64,000 nt of DNA, taken from Novosphingobium sp. GTDB taxonomy: Bacteria; Pseudomonadota; Alphaproteobacteria; Sphingomonadales; Sphingomonadaceae. The stretch's first letter is position 1. Each line of letters opens with the position of its first letter. A program made the position numbers and the translations under genes. Location: positions 310,001 to 374,000 of the forward strand of contig JADJYM010000015.1 of the NCBI GenBank assembly GCA_016719755.1. The letters run 5' to 3'. A model generated the notes under the pieces. It was not told the origin of the DNA, ran no database searches, and saw nothing but the letters and a program-made list of their open reading frames with translations. Positions 9,327 to 18,337 of this stretch are shown piece by piece.

Positions 9327-10300
9327 TGACCATGCGGCGGGGGTGCCTGCCGGCCCTGTTGGCCGGCCTGCTGCTGCTGGGGGCGTTGGGCTGGGTGCTG
9401 GGCGGCTGGTACCTGTCCGGCCCACTCAAGGCATCCACCGCCTTCGTCGTACCCGACGGGTCGAGCCTGTCGAGCGTGGCGGCCAAGCTGGAGGCCGAAG
9501 GCGCGGTCGATTCGGCCTCTGCCTTCCGCTGGAGGGCGCGGATTTTCGCTGGCGGAGCGCCGATCAAGGCAGGTGAATTCATGCTCCCCAAGGGGGCCAG
9601 CCCCGCCAAGATCCTCTCGATCATCCAGGGGGACGAGATACTCCGCCGGTTCGTGACCATTCCCGAAGGCATGCCTTCGATCATGGTCTACGAACGGCTG
9701 ATGGCGCATCCGGGCCTTACTGGCGGCATCGCCGTGCCGCCCGAAGGCTCGATCCTGCCCGATACCTATGAAATCCAGCGCGGCGAAAGCCGTCAGGCGG
9801 TCTTGCTGAGGATGCAGGCGGCGATGCAGCGCACCCTGGCCGAAGCGTGGGAAAAGCGCGCGCCGGGCATTGCCGTGCGGACACCGCAAGAGGCGCTTGC
9901 GCTTGCCGCCATCGTCGAGAAAGAGACCGGCAAGCCGGAAGAGCGCCGGATCGTTGCCGGTCTCTATTCCAACCGGCTGCGGCAGGGGATCATGCTTCAG
10001 GCCGATCCGACGATCATCTACCCCATCACCAAAGGCAAGCCGCTGGGCCGCCGCATCCGCCAGAGCGAGATCCAGGCGGTGAACGATTACAACACCTATT
10101 CGATGCTGGGCCTGCCCAAGGGACCGATCACTAATCCCGGGCGTGCCTCGATCGAAGCGGTGCTGAATCCGGCGCAGACCGATGCGCTCTACATGGTGGC
10201 CGATGGCACTGGGGGACACCTCTTCGCCACAACGCTGGAACAGCACAACGCCAATGTCGAACGCTGGTACACGATCCGCAAGCAGCGCGGCGATTTCTGA
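9326..10300 (+). CDS. mltG: Endolytic murein transglycosylase MltG
   Basis: A 324-residue inner-membrane protein with one N-terminal transmembrane helix (about residues 9-29), a LysM-like region and a YceG/MltG catalytic domain. The conserved AAIVEKETGKPEER motif holds the catalytic glutamate (E198), followed by LQADPTIIYPITKG. It cleaves nascent peptidoglycan strands and sets glycan length. Following acpP-fabF is the common alphaproteobacterial order. The start overlaps the fabF stop; an in-frame ATG two codons later is also possible. Confidence 0.94.
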   Translation: MTMRRGCLPALLAGLLLLGALGWVLGGWYLSGPLKASTAFVVPDGSSLSSVAAKLEAEGAVDSASAFRWRARIFAGGAPIKAGEFMLPKGASPAKILSIIQGDEILRRFVTIPEGMPSIMVYERLMAHPGLTGGIAVPPEGSILPDTYEIQRGESRQAVLLRMQAAMQRTLAEAWEKRAPGIAVRTPQEALALAAIVEKETGKPEERRIVAGLYSNRLRQGIMLQADPTIIYPITKGKPLGRRIRQSEIQAVNDYNTYSMLGLPKGPITNPGRASIEAVLNPAQTDALYMVADGTGGHLFATTLEQHNANVERWYTIRKQRGDF

Positions 10301-10306
10301 ATTCAG

Positions 10307-10335
10307 CGTCGTCCCGGGTCATACCCGGGACGACG
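10307..10335. terminator. Bidirectional hairpin between mltG and the sulfatase
   Basis: A perfect 13-bp inverted repeat (CGTCGTCCCGGGT) with a 3-nt loop lies in the 41-bp gap between two convergent genes. There is no clear T-tract on either strand. Position and stem strength suggest a shared transcription stop. Confidence 0.65.
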
Positions 10336-10341
10336 GATCCA

Positions 10342-12324
10342 TTACGGCTCGACTATGGTGAAACCGGTCGGTACCGGATCGAGCGCGTTCAGCCAGGTCT
10401 CCACCGCCACGCGGTCGCCTTCGACCTTGAGGCCAGCCATTTCCAGCTGTTCCAGCGGCAGCTTCATGAACAACAGTCCCAGCAGCAGCCGACGTGGGCC
10501 GGTTAGCGTCGCCTGGGCAGAGGGCAGGGGGGCCATCCGGCCGATCATGGTCGTTTCGGTCAGCTCGACGCTGGCCTGCTCCTTGCGGTCGGTCAGGACC
10601 AGGTTGATCCCCAGCTTGCGCCCGCCCGCCTTGACCGGATCGAACCGGGTAGAGGCCGTATCCAGCAGTTCGCGGGTCGGGACGGCAGCGATCATGTCCG
10701 CGCCCTGTCCGGAAACCGCTCCGCCCTTGTAGCCCTCGCGCAGTTCTTTCGCGGCCATCAGGAACTGGTTGCGCCAGATCGCGCTTTCGGCCTGGTAGCC
10801 CTGCTGTTCCAGGCTGTCAGCCAGCAGCGCGCGGGCCTGCTTGTTGGCGGGATCGCTGAACACCAGTTGATTGAGGAGGTCGGACGACCAGCGATAATCG
10901 CCTGCCGCCATCGCCTTGCGCGCGGCAGCCAGCACTTTGCTTGCCCCGCCCATCGCCGCAATGATGCGCTTGGCCCGTTCGACCGGAGGATGCGGCTGAA
11001 GATTGGCCGGGTTGCCATCGTACCAGCCCAGGTAGAATTGGTAGACTGCCTTCGAATTGTGACTGTAGGTCCCGTAATAGCCGTGGTTGAACCAGTCCCT
11101 GGCAAGGGCAGGGGGCTGGACCAGCGCCTCGGCAATTTCGGCTTGGGTTGCGCCCTGGTTCATCAGTCGCACGCTCTGATCATGCAGGTAGCGGTAGTTG
11201 TCGCGCTGCGCGGCAAGCGATCCGGTTACTTCGCCGGTACCGAAGCGCGGCCAGCAGTGGCTGGAAATCAGCGTGTCGCTTTTCGGGGCCCAGGTCCGCG
11301 CCGCCTCGTCCAGGAAGCCTGCCCAGGCCCGGGTATCGCGCACTTTGGCTCCGCGCGGGGTCAGTATGTTGTGGAACGAACAGGTCGACATTTCCGATGA
11401 CAGGAAGCTGCGAGCCGGCACGATATAGACGTTCAGCTCCGATGGTGCCTCGCTGCCCGAAACGATCTGGAACTCCAGCGGCACACCGTCGACCATGCGG
11501 GTGTCGCCGGTCTTCTGAATCGTGTCGGTCGGCGTGATCAGGGTTATCTCCCCGGCTGCAAGCGCGGGACCGATCCCGCTGCCCATCTGGCCCTGCGGTC
11601 CCGGCTTCAATCCGGCGCCGAACTGGTAGGTGACCCGGCGTCCCATTGCCGCGCCGGCCATCACGTTTTCGGAAACCGTCTCCTCCATGAAGTTCGCCGG
11701 AGCGATGATCGCCACCTTGCCTGCGATCACGTCCGCTTCATTCACCACGCCGCGCACACCGCCGTAGTGATCGCCGTGGCTGTGGCTGTAGATCACGGCA
11801 GTAACCGGACGGGTTCCGAGCTGCTGGTTGACCAGTTCCAGCGCGGCGGCGGCGGTTTCCTTGGTGGTGAGCGGGTCGACGATGATCCATCCCGTCTGGC
11901 CGCGGATGATCGTCATGTTCGAGACGTCGAAGCCGCGCACCTGCCACACGCCCTCGCTCACCTTGAACAGGCCGTGCTTGCGCAGCAGCCCGATGTGCCG
12001 CCACAGCGAGGGATTGACGCTGTCAGGCGCAGGACCGGTCATGAAATCATAGGCGCCAAGGTTCCACACCGGCTTGCCCGCAGCGTTACGGATCACCGGA
12101 TCGGCCCTGGTGGCAATGAAGCCGCGCGCCGCGAAATCGGCATCGCGTCCGTCCTCGGCAGGCAGTTTCGCAGCGACTGCGCGCTGCGCGGCAACTGTGG
12201 CCGGGCTGGCGGGCTTAGGATCAAGCGTGGGGGCGGCAGGCCCGGCAAAAGCGGACGTGGTGGCAAGTAGCGCCGCGGTGGCGCCAAGGAAACGTGCGCT
12301 CAGGATACGTCTGGCAGTCTTCAT
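10342..12324 (-). CDS. Alkyl/aryl-sulfatase, SdsA1-type metallo-beta-lactamase-fold hydrolase
   Basis: A 660-residue secreted enzyme expected to hydrolyse alkyl sulfate esters such as SDS to alcohol and sulfate in the periplasm. It has a signal peptide (LGATAALLATTSAFA), then a metallo-beta-lactamase domain with the zinc motif SHSHGDHYGG, a dimerisation region, and a C-terminal SCP2-like domain (from about residue 530) typical of SdsA1. ATG 12324 is chosen to begin the signal peptide, avoiding 22 unrelated upstream residues. It stands divergent from the peroxiredoxin gene across a 160-bp AT-rich spacer. Confidence 0.88.
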   Translation of the reverse strand: MKTARRILSARFLGATAALLATTSAFAGPAAPTLDPKPASPATVAAQRAVAAKLPAEDGRDADFAARGFIATRADPVIRNAAGKPVWNLGAYDFMTGPAPDSVNPSLWRHIGLLRKHGLFKVSEGVWQVRGFDVSNMTIIRGQTGWIIVDPLTTKETAAAALELVNQQLGTRPVTAVIYSHSHGDHYGGVRGVVNEADVIAGKVAIIAPANFMEETVSENVMAGAAMGRRVTYQFGAGLKPGPQGQMGSGIGPALAAGEITLITPTDTIQKTGDTRMVDGVPLEFQIVSGSEAPSELNVYIVPARSFLSSEMSTCSFHNILTPRGAKVRDTRAWAGFLDEAARTWAPKSDTLISSHCWPRFGTGEVTGSLAAQRDNYRYLHDQSVRLMNQGATQAEIAEALVQPPALARDWFNHGYYGTYSHNSKAVYQFYLGWYDGNPANLQPHPPVERAKRIIAAMGGASKVLAAARKAMAAGDYRWSSDLLNQLVFSDPANKQARALLADSLEQQGYQAESAIWRNQFLMAAKELREGYKGGAVSGQGADMIAAVPTRELLDTASTRFDPVKAGGRKLGINLVLTDRKEQASVELTETTMIGRMAPLPSAQATLTGPRRLLLGLLFMKLPLEQLEMAGLKVEGDRVAVETWLNALDPVPTGFTIVEP

Positions 12325-12484
12325 CTGGAATTCCCTCCCGCTTCGGAGGTTACCCGGCCATGCCTTGCTGACAAGCAGGTTAATTGGCAATTTAATAGGT
12401 AAATACGATAACAGTGACGATTATTAGCGACTTTGCCGATCAAATTGCCGTCGCTAGAGGGGCGGCGACAAAGGAGATTTCACA

Positions 12485-13033
12485 ATGCTTGGACGTACCA
12501 TTCCCGACGTGACCCTGAAAACCCGCGTGCGCGACGAATCGATTGGCGGCCCCAATCCGTTCCGCTGGCAGGACCTTGCCGTGCGCGAAGAATTTGCCGG
12601 CAAGAAGGTGGTGGTGTTCTCGCTCCCCGGCGCTTTCACGCCGACCTGCAGCAACGAACAGTGCCCGAATTACGAGCGGCTCTACGACGTGTTCAAGGCC
12701 GCCGGCGTGGACGAGGTTTACTGCCTGTCAGTCAACGATGCCTTCGTGATGTATCAGTGGGGCAAGAGCCTGGGCCTTGAGAAGGTCAAGCTGCTGCCGG
12801 ACGGCTCGGGCCATTTCACCCGCCGCATGGGCATGCTGATTGACAAGGACCACCTCGGCTTCGGGATGCGCAGCTGGCGCTATGCGATGATCGTGGATGA
12901 CAACACCATCACCCACTGGTTCGAGGAACCCGGCATCAACGATACCGGCGCTGACAGCGACCCCTATGGCGAAACCGCGCCCGAGCGTCTGCTTGGCGCG
13001 CTGACCCGGGAACCGGTGGCGGCTGCGGCCTGA
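12485..13033 (+). CDS. Peroxiredoxin, Prx5 type
   Basis: A 182-residue thiol peroxidase. The PGAFTPTCS motif contains the peroxidatic cysteine C55; the following EQCP cysteine (C60) could be a partner. The LPDGSGHFTRRMGM and RSWRYAMIVDD segments are typical of the Prx5 subfamily. It reduces hydrogen peroxide and organic peroxides using glutathione/glutaredoxin or thioredoxin; no fused glutaredoxin domain is present. AAGGAG is well placed before ATG 12485. It may belong to the OxyR regulon, but I could not identify an operator. Confidence 0.9.
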   Translation: MLGRTIPDVTLKTRVRDESIGGPNPFRWQDLAVREEFAGKKVVVFSLPGAFTPTCSNEQCPNYERLYDVFKAAGVDEVYCLSVNDAFVMYQWGKSLGLEKVKLLPDGSGHFTRRMGMLIDKDHLGFGMRSWRYAMIVDDNTITHWFEEPGINDTGADSDPYGETAPERLLGALTREPVAAAA

Positions 13034-13042
13034 ACCGGTTAG

Positions 13043-13633
13043 GTGCGGGCGGTGGTTTCTGACACCCCCTCTCCGCCGCCCGCACCGGCCCCATTGCAGA
13101 CTCCGCTGCCAGATTCGGCGGCGCCGTTCATCGTCACGGCCGAGCTTCCGGCCGACCTGCTGGCCTGGTCCGATGCGCTGCGCCGCGCGCACTTCCCGCC
13201 CGAACGCAACTGGTTGAAGGCTCATGTCACCCTTTTCCATGCCTTCGCGCCCAGCCTGCGCGAGGAGTTGCTGGGGCTGCTGGGGCAGTACGCCGGCGAA
13301 TACGCCCCGCCGCGCGCGCGCATCGAGGGGCTGATGGACCTGGGTGGAGGCACCGCGTTGGCGATCCGCAGTCCCGGCATGTTGGCGATCCGCGCCGCGA
13401 TTGCCGAGCGTTTCCACGGTGCGCTCACCGCGCAGGACCGCCACCCTCCGCGCCTGCACATCACCATCCAGAACAAGGTGCCCCGGGCCACCGCCCAGGC
13501 GCTTCAGGCCGGGCTTTCCCCGCAGTTCAAGCCGCACGATTTCATCTTTCCCGGGATGGGTCTGCACATCTATCGCCGTCCGCACTGGGAAGAGCTGCGA
13601 ACCTGGCGCTTTCGCGGCAAAGAGGGTGGTTGA
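13043..13633 (+). CDS. 2'-5' RNA ligase family protein (2H phosphoesterase)
   Basis: A 196-residue protein with the two H-x-T/S signatures of the 2H phosphoesterase superfamily, HVTLFHAF (about residue 61) and HITIQNKV (about residue 139). Members hydrolyse or form 2'-5' or 2',3'-cyclic phosphodiester bonds in RNA; the substrate here is unknown. The start is GTG 13043, nine bases after the peroxiredoxin stop, so the two are probably cotranscribed. The first 25 residues are Pro/Ala-rich and could be a misassigned leader. Confidence 0.75.
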   Translation: MRAVVSDTPSPPPAPAPLQTPLPDSAAPFIVTAELPADLLAWSDALRRAHFPPERNWLKAHVTLFHAFAPSLREELLGLLGQYAGEYAPPRARIEGLMDLGGGTALAIRSPGMLAIRAAIAERFHGALTAQDRHPPRLHITIQNKVPRATAQALQAGLSPQFKPHDFIFPGMGLHIYRRPHWEELRTWRFRGKEGG

Positions 13634-13699
13634 CCATGCCGCACTTGCCGCCTATGTGCGCCGCCTGCCCGGCGCTTTCGCTGCCTGGCTGCCTCTCGG

Positions 13700-13776
13700 G
13701 GCGGAGTAGCTCAGCTGGTTAGAGCAGCGGAATCATAATCCGCGTGTCGGGGGTTCGAGTCCCTCCTCCGCTACCA
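13700..13776 (+). tRNA. tRNA-Met (anticodon CAT), element integration site
   Basis: A 77-nt gene folding as a standard cloverleaf. The acceptor stem GGCGGAG pairs with CTCCGCT, the D-arm is AGCTCAGCTGGTTAGAGC, and the 7-nt anticodon loop ATCATAA gives anticodon CAT. The T-loop is GGTTCGAGTCC and CCA is encoded. Similarity to alphaproteobacterial elongator tRNA-Met is strong; an isoleucine tRNA with modified CAT is less likely. Its last 15 bases are repeated at 27685-27699, marking it as the attachment site of the downstream element. Confidence 0.95.
13762..13776 (+). repeat. attL, 15-bp direct repeat in tRNA-Met 3' end
   Basis: CCTCCTCCGCTACCA, identical to 27685-27699. It covers the 3' acceptor arm including CCA, so integration leaves the tRNA intact. 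Confidence 0.85.
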
Positions 13777-13786
13777 TTCAAGTCAT

Positions 13787-14695
13787 TTATCGCTTTGTTT
13801 TCAAAGGATAAAATGACTTTTTCGGAAAATCGAAACCACATTTGTTCCCACATTTTGTGCGGGCCGGGATGGGCTGGTATGCCCCTTTCTGGGATCGTTG
13901 CTCGGCCCCCTCTCGCGTTGTTGCCGTCTTCCTCTCCGAGCTGTCCGGACGAATCTTGACGGTGCATCGCACCGGCTGCTGCGAGGTTGCCGCGTTCTTC
14001 CGGCAAGCGTCAACGGCGTCGCGATTGTCGCGCTGGATGTCAGCGGCCTGTACCAGTGCATTCCATGCCTCGGGGCTGTCGCTTTGCATCATCCGTGCGC
14101 CTGCGTCCCAGCGAGACGATGCGCCCACCATCCGCGCTGCCATACGCTCGGGCCAGTGCCAGCTTTCCGGCATAGCGCGGGCAACGGTGCCGGGAAGGAA
14201 TGACCATAGCAGGATGCCTGCCAGCAAAGCTCCGCCTGCCACCTGGTAGAGCTGCTGCCGCTGCTCGGCGGCGGAGCGCGCATGGGCCGTGACGCTGCGC
14301 ATCTCCTGAGCGGCGTGATTCAAGTCGCTCCGGGCCTGACTGATCCTGTCCTGATCGCTGCGCCGTGCTGCCTCGGCTGCGGCTGCAATCCGATTGCCGA
14401 TGCTGTCAGGGGTCATTTGCATCGCCGGATGGCCAGCCATGCTCTTCAGGCTCCCGTCAATCGCGCCCATCCGCTTGGCCATGTCGGTCAGGGTTGCGCC
14501 ATAATCGGGGATGACAATGTCGGCGCGTTCGGCTGCGAGGTGCTGGACCGCCCGGCGCATGAGCGCCAGTTCGCCTTCAAGGCGGGCGAAGGCCTCAGCG
14601 GCGGGATCGCATACGACATCTGGGGCTGGCGGGTCGGGATCGGGTTCCGGCTCAAGGTCCAGGGTCAGTTCCACGTCATCCGTATCGGTATCCAT
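13787..14695 (-). CDS. DUF6118 family protein, relaxase-linked
   Basis: A 302-residue protein of the type regularly found after TraA in sphingomonad elements. Residues 1-30 are very acidic (MDTDTDDVELTLDLEPEPDP), about 40-160 form a predicted coiled coil (RLEGELALMRRAVQHLAAER), and a single membrane helix lies near residue 160 (VAGGALLAGILLWSFL). The C-terminal part is basic. Its biochemical role is unknown; accessory function in mobilization is inferred from linkage. AGGAGA precedes ATG 14695, which lies 10 bases after the traA stop, so the two form an operon. It ends only 10 bases from the tRNA boundary. Confidence 0.75.
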   Translation of the reverse strand: MDTDTDDVELTLDLEPEPDPDPPAPDVVCDPAAEAFARLEGELALMRRAVQHLAAERADIVIPDYGATLTDMAKRMGAIDGSLKSMAGHPAMQMTPDSIGNRIAAAAEAARRSDQDRISQARSDLNHAAQEMRSVTAHARSAAEQRQQLYQVAGGALLAGILLWSFLPGTVARAMPESWHWPERMAARMVGASSRWDAGARMMQSDSPEAWNALVQAADIQRDNRDAVDACRKNAATSQQPVRCTVKIRPDSSERKTATTREGAEQRSQKGAYQPIPARTKCGNKCGFDFPKKSFYPLKTKR

Positions 14696-14705
14696 CGCGT
14701 TTCTC

Positions 14706-17591
14706 CTATAGGCCCATGCCGATTGACCGGCTCCGCTCCATGGTGATGGAGGCGGCAAGGTCGCGGGCCAGATCGCGACCGAGTTCTGTCTTGATGCCAA
14801 GCTCGCGGGTTCGACCGCGCAGCAGGGAATCGACCTGGGCGTCGCGCTCCAGGCTCTTCGCCATGTCCGTCATGCGGTTGGTGAGCCGCTGCGCGCCCTT
14901 GCTGTCGCCATCGCGCTGCATCGCTTGCCGTGCTTGCCCAAGCCGCTGCCAGTCGCTGACAAAGCGGTCTGCACGCTGCGCGGGATCGACGCGGATTTCG
15001 GCTTCGACCTGCATGGCGCGGATTGCACCCTGGCTGCGACCATCGGCGGCCTCACGGGCGAGCGCAGGCTGGCGCTGCAAGGCACTGGAGAGGTCAGCTG
15101 TGCCATGGGGCCGGATCGCGTCAAGCGCCTTTCCGGCTTTCTCCAGCGCGTCGCGCTGGTGTGGCAGGACCGGCAATCCCTGTTCGCGCATTTGCCCAAT
15201 GTCAGCGGAGGCACGCGCATAGCGTTCGACCGCCCGGCGCTGATCGAACAAGCCAGCCTGATCGGTCGGCAGTGCTTCGAGCCGGTCGGCCTGCGGACGG
15301 AAGCCAGCGAAGATCGACTTCGCTCGTTCCGGCAATTGCCGGGCGATCTCCACGATCCGCTCGCGGAAAGTGATACCGCGCCGTTCAGCAAACTGCTGCT
15401 CGGGCTTGTAGTCGCTTGCTATGTCCTTGCCGCGCTCGCGGCTCAGAGTGCGGACCAGTTTCGACTGATCGGCGAAGTCGTCGCGTCCATAGTGCAGGGC
15501 CACGCCGTCACGGTGGCGGGACATCGCTACATAGGCACCGTGGCTGTCCATGCCCGGCGTGGCCAGCACATGGGCGCGGTCCACCGTCATGCCCTGCGCC
15601 TTGTGAATTGTGGCGGCGTAGCCATGATCGATGTGCGCATAGTCTTTGGTATCGAAAGCGGCGTTGCGGCCATCGTCGGTGCGCACGGCCATGCGCTGCG
15701 GCGTCACCTGCTCGATGGTGCCAAGGGTGCCGTTTTTGACGCCCAAGCTCCGCTCGTTGCGCAAAAACATGATGCGGTCGCCGCTGGCGAATTGACGCTC
15801 TCCGCGTGTCGCGCTGATCGACACGTCCATGCCCAGTTCGCCCGCGTCACGCAGCCGCCCGCGTGCTGCGTCATTGAGTTCGCGAACCTCGTCATTGGTG
15901 TGGGTGAGGATGATACGCGTATCACCGGGGCTGGCCTGCCGGTTGCGATCCCAGCGCTCGATCAGTTCGCCGCGTGCACTCTCCCGCGTCTCGGCGGCGT
16001 GGACCATGCCGCGTTCGTCATAGGCCTGAATGGCAAGTCCGGTGCGCCCGGTGGCAAGGTGCCGTGTGGCCTCCTGTTGCCAGCCGTCATGCTGCCGCCG
16101 CACCTCGCTGATTTCGACGCCGCCGTGCCGTTCATGGATCGCACGGAACGCCGCTCCTGCTTCGATGGCCTGGAGCTGCTGCGGGTCGCCAACGAGGACA
16201 ACTTTCGCGCCCGCATCGGCGGCATGGGACAGCACGCGCTCCATCTGGCGCGTGCCGACCATGCCTGCTTCATCGATGACCAGCACGTCGCGTGACGTGA
16301 GCAATTCGCGGCCCTGACCCCACTGATGCTCAAGGCTGGCGATGGTGCGCGATGCGATGCCCGAACCGTGCTCCAGACCCTCGGCGGCAATGCCTGACAG
16401 CGCGGCACCGCGAACGGTATAGCCAGCGCTTTCCCAGGCCTCGCGCGCCACGCCCAGCATCGCGCTTTTGCCGGTCCCCGCATAGCCAACGACAACGCTG
16501 AGGCCGCGCCCATCGGTCACATGCTCGAATGCTGCGCGCTGCTCGCCGGACAGGATCAGGCCGCTTGTCTCGGCGCGCGCCAGCGCTCCTTCCCGGCCTT
16601 TCTGATCGACGCCATTCCGCTCGCGCTCCGCCATCAATTCCGATGCGCGCTGCAATCGCTGCTCGGTCTCGATCATGGCGCGCGACGTGAACCGATCTTC
16701 GCCGCGTCCGTCCTTGCCCAAAGCAATCAGGTCCGACGATCCGCGCACCGCACTGATCGCCTGATCGAACTGCTCTTTTCCATCACTGTGTCGGTGCACA
16801 AACATTGCCAGATCGCGGCCTGTGAAGGTGGCCTGGCTGTGCGTGATCGCGTCGAGCGCGACAGCGGGAGTGGCGATGATCCGCTCGCCATTGCGCTGCG
16901 CGACGGCGCGGTGTTCTTCGATCCGCTCTGCCTCAAGCCCGCGCACGCCCATGCGCGAAGCGGCGGGGCCGATCTTGTCCTGCGGCTCCAGCGCAATGCC
17001 CTGCGCCTCCAGGCTGCGGTGATCGATCCGCGCGTCGATATCGAGTTCGGCGAGGCGCTGATTGACGTGATCGGCCCACCGTTCGCGCCACTGCTCGACC
17101 AGCTCGGCCTTGTTCCAGTCGCGCACCTTCGCGCCGAAGCCGTCTTTGCCAACCTCGCGCATGGTCAGCATGACATGAGCATGGGGCTTGGGCTGACCGT
17201 CCTTGCCAAAATCCCAGTGGACATTGAGGTCGGCGATCATGCCCTTTTCGACGAATTCGGCCTCGGTAAACTCGCGGGCCAGTTCAATGCCCTGTTCCTT
17301 GGTCAGCTCGCGCGGAATGGCGAACTCGACTTCGCGGGCAAGCTGCGCGTCCTTGCGTTTTTCGGCGGCCTCGACGGCATTCCATAGCTTTTCCCGGTCG
17401 GCGAATTCCTCCGGCGCGTCTTCGGGCAACATCACCTCGGAATGGATGACACCGTCCTTGTTGGTGAAATCATGTTCGCGGTCGAGCCGTTCGTCATGCA
17501 GTCGCTCGGCCCCGCGATAGGCCGCTGCGGCCACAGCGCTGCGCCCGCTCGACCGGCTGATGACTTTGACGGAGAGGTGGAAGATCGCCAT
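14706..17591 (-). CDS. traA: Ti-type conjugative relaxase/helicase TraA
   Basis: A 961-residue MobQ-class relaxase. The N-terminal MobA/MobL domain starts MAIFHLSVKVISRSSGRSAV, has the likely nucleophile Y25 in AAAAYRGAER, and the metal-binding histidines H125 (NVHWDFG) and H137/H139 (PHAHVMLTMREV). A RecD-like helicase follows, with Walker A GYAGTGKS at 369-376 and Walker B VLVIDEAGM. The C-terminal 250 residues are Arg/Gln-rich helical. It should nick the adjacent oriT (17621-17648) and unwind the transferred strand. ATG 17591 is chosen because the conserved N-terminus starts there. No frame damage is visible. Confidence 0.93.
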   Translation of the reverse strand: MAIFHLSVKVISRSSGRSAVAAAAYRGAERLHDERLDREHDFTNKDGVIHSEVMLPEDAPEEFADREKLWNAVEAAEKRKDAQLAREVEFAIPRELTKEQGIELAREFTEAEFVEKGMIADLNVHWDFGKDGQPKPHAHVMLTMREVGKDGFGAKVRDWNKAELVEQWRERWADHVNQRLAELDIDARIDHRSLEAQGIALEPQDKIGPAASRMGVRGLEAERIEEHRAVAQRNGERIIATPAVALDAITHSQATFTGRDLAMFVHRHSDGKEQFDQAISAVRGSSDLIALGKDGRGEDRFTSRAMIETEQRLQRASELMAERERNGVDQKGREGALARAETSGLILSGEQRAAFEHVTDGRGLSVVVGYAGTGKSAMLGVAREAWESAGYTVRGAALSGIAAEGLEHGSGIASRTIASLEHQWGQGRELLTSRDVLVIDEAGMVGTRQMERVLSHAADAGAKVVLVGDPQQLQAIEAGAAFRAIHERHGGVEISEVRRQHDGWQQEATRHLATGRTGLAIQAYDERGMVHAAETRESARGELIERWDRNRQASPGDTRIILTHTNDEVRELNDAARGRLRDAGELGMDVSISATRGERQFASGDRIMFLRNERSLGVKNGTLGTIEQVTPQRMAVRTDDGRNAAFDTKDYAHIDHGYAATIHKAQGMTVDRAHVLATPGMDSHGAYVAMSRHRDGVALHYGRDDFADQSKLVRTLSRERGKDIASDYKPEQQFAERRGITFRERIVEIARQLPERAKSIFAGFRPQADRLEALPTDQAGLFDQRRAVERYARASADIGQMREQGLPVLPHQRDALEKAGKALDAIRPHGTADLSSALQRQPALAREAADGRSQGAIRAMQVEAEIRVDPAQRADRFVSDWQRLGQARQAMQRDGDSKGAQRLTNRMTDMAKSLERDAQVDSLLRGRTRELGIKTELGRDLARDLAASITMERSRSIGMGL

Positions 17592-17620
17592 GACGGCAAT
17601 CCATCTACGCCATGAGCGCG

Positions 17621-17648
17621 ACGTCGGCACGACGTATAAGCGCGCCCT
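17621..17648 (+). promoter_or_regulatory. oriT: oriT with Ti/RSF1010-type nic site
   Basis: Between divergent traA and traC lies a 6-bp inverted repeat, ACGTCG-GCA-CGACGT (17621-17635). It is followed at once by TAAGCGCGCCCT (17637-17648), which matches the Ti/IncQ nic consensus TAAGTGCGCCCT at 11 of 12 positions. Inverted repeat followed by nic is the known layout of this oriT class, and the traA-oriT-traC order is that of Ti plasmids. Expected cleavage is between GCG and CCCT. Confidence 0.8.
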
Positions 17649-17763
17649 CCCATGATAAAATCCTGCTCGGGACTATTCAGTATCAGGCCGTCTCGACGAC
17701 TCTACAGCATTGGGAGAGCATCGATATTATCATCAGCGCATCACCTCTCAATGGAGAACTTCG

Positions 17764-18069
17764 ATGCGCAAACCCCGTGACTTCGATTCAGAATTGAAGG
17801 CGCTTGCCGATAAGGCAAAGCAACTGAAGGAACGCCGCGTGCAGCAACTCGGCGAACTGGTGATTGCCACCGGTGCCGATGCGGCCGACGCGGAAACGCT
17901 GGCCGGTGCGCTGCTCGTCATCGCCGATACCACCGACGCCGGAAAGAAGGAGGCTTGGCGCAAACGCGGCGCTGCATTTTTTCAAAACAAGGCGCGCAAA
18001 CGTGGCGACGGAGCTGAACGCCAACCGGACGGCACTCTCCCGCTTGACGGCGGCGCGGCATCGGCTTGA
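17764..18069 (+). CDS. Conjugal transfer protein, TraC-like
   Basis: A 101-residue basic helical protein (MRKPRDFDSELKALADKAKQ, then LKERRVQQLGELVIATGADA). It belongs to the small relaxosome accessory family placed beside oriT in Ti-type systems and named TraC or TraD depending on the annotator. It probably binds oriT or TraA. ATG 17764 is chosen because family members start with this Met-Arg-Lys-Pro. It lies 115 bases from the nic site and overlaps or abuts the next gene. Confidence 0.75.
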   Translation: MRKPRDFDSELKALADKAKQLKERRVQQLGELVIATGADAADAETLAGALLVIADTTDAGKKEAWRKRGAAFFQNKARKRGDGAERQPDGTLPLDGGAASA

Positions 18070-18091
18070 AGCAGCGAAGGCGCGAACTGAC

Positions 18092-18310
18092 ATGCGCGAA
18101 TGGCAAGTCCAGCGCCGTGAACGCACGCGGCAACTGATCGAACTGGGCGGCTTGGTCGTGAAGGCCGGACTGGTCGAACTCGCCGATGACGACCGCGCCA
18201 CGCTCTACGGCGCGTTTCTTACCGTCGCGGCCAAGTTGCGCGGCGACGAACGCGAACAGGCGCTTATGCTATGGAAGCGGAAGGGGAAGCGGGCGTTTGA
18301 AAACGAATAG
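18092..18310 (+). CDS. Conjugal transfer protein TraD-like
   Basis: A 72-residue protein with the TraD family core RTRQLIELGGLVVKAGLVEL, followed by a DDRATLYGAFLTVA segment. In Ti plasmids TraD is about 71 residues, which supports ATG 18092. An in-frame GTG at 18002 would add 30 residues and overlap the traC-like gene, so the start is uncertain. It is inferred to act with TraA in relaxosome assembly. No traG coupling-protein gene follows, unlike the Ti arrangement; the next gene is a kinase on the other strand. Confidence 0.72.
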   Translation: MREWQVQRRERTRQLIELGGLVVKAGLVELADDDRATLYGAFLTVAAKLRGDEREQALMLWKRKGKRAFENE

Positions 18311-18337
18311 CTGTGCCATCGTCAGATGATGGGATAT

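Noticed and set aside
10307..10335. Perfect 13-bp inverted repeat considered as an insertion-sequence end
   Set aside because: There is no transposase, second end or target duplication; its place between convergent genes fits a terminator.
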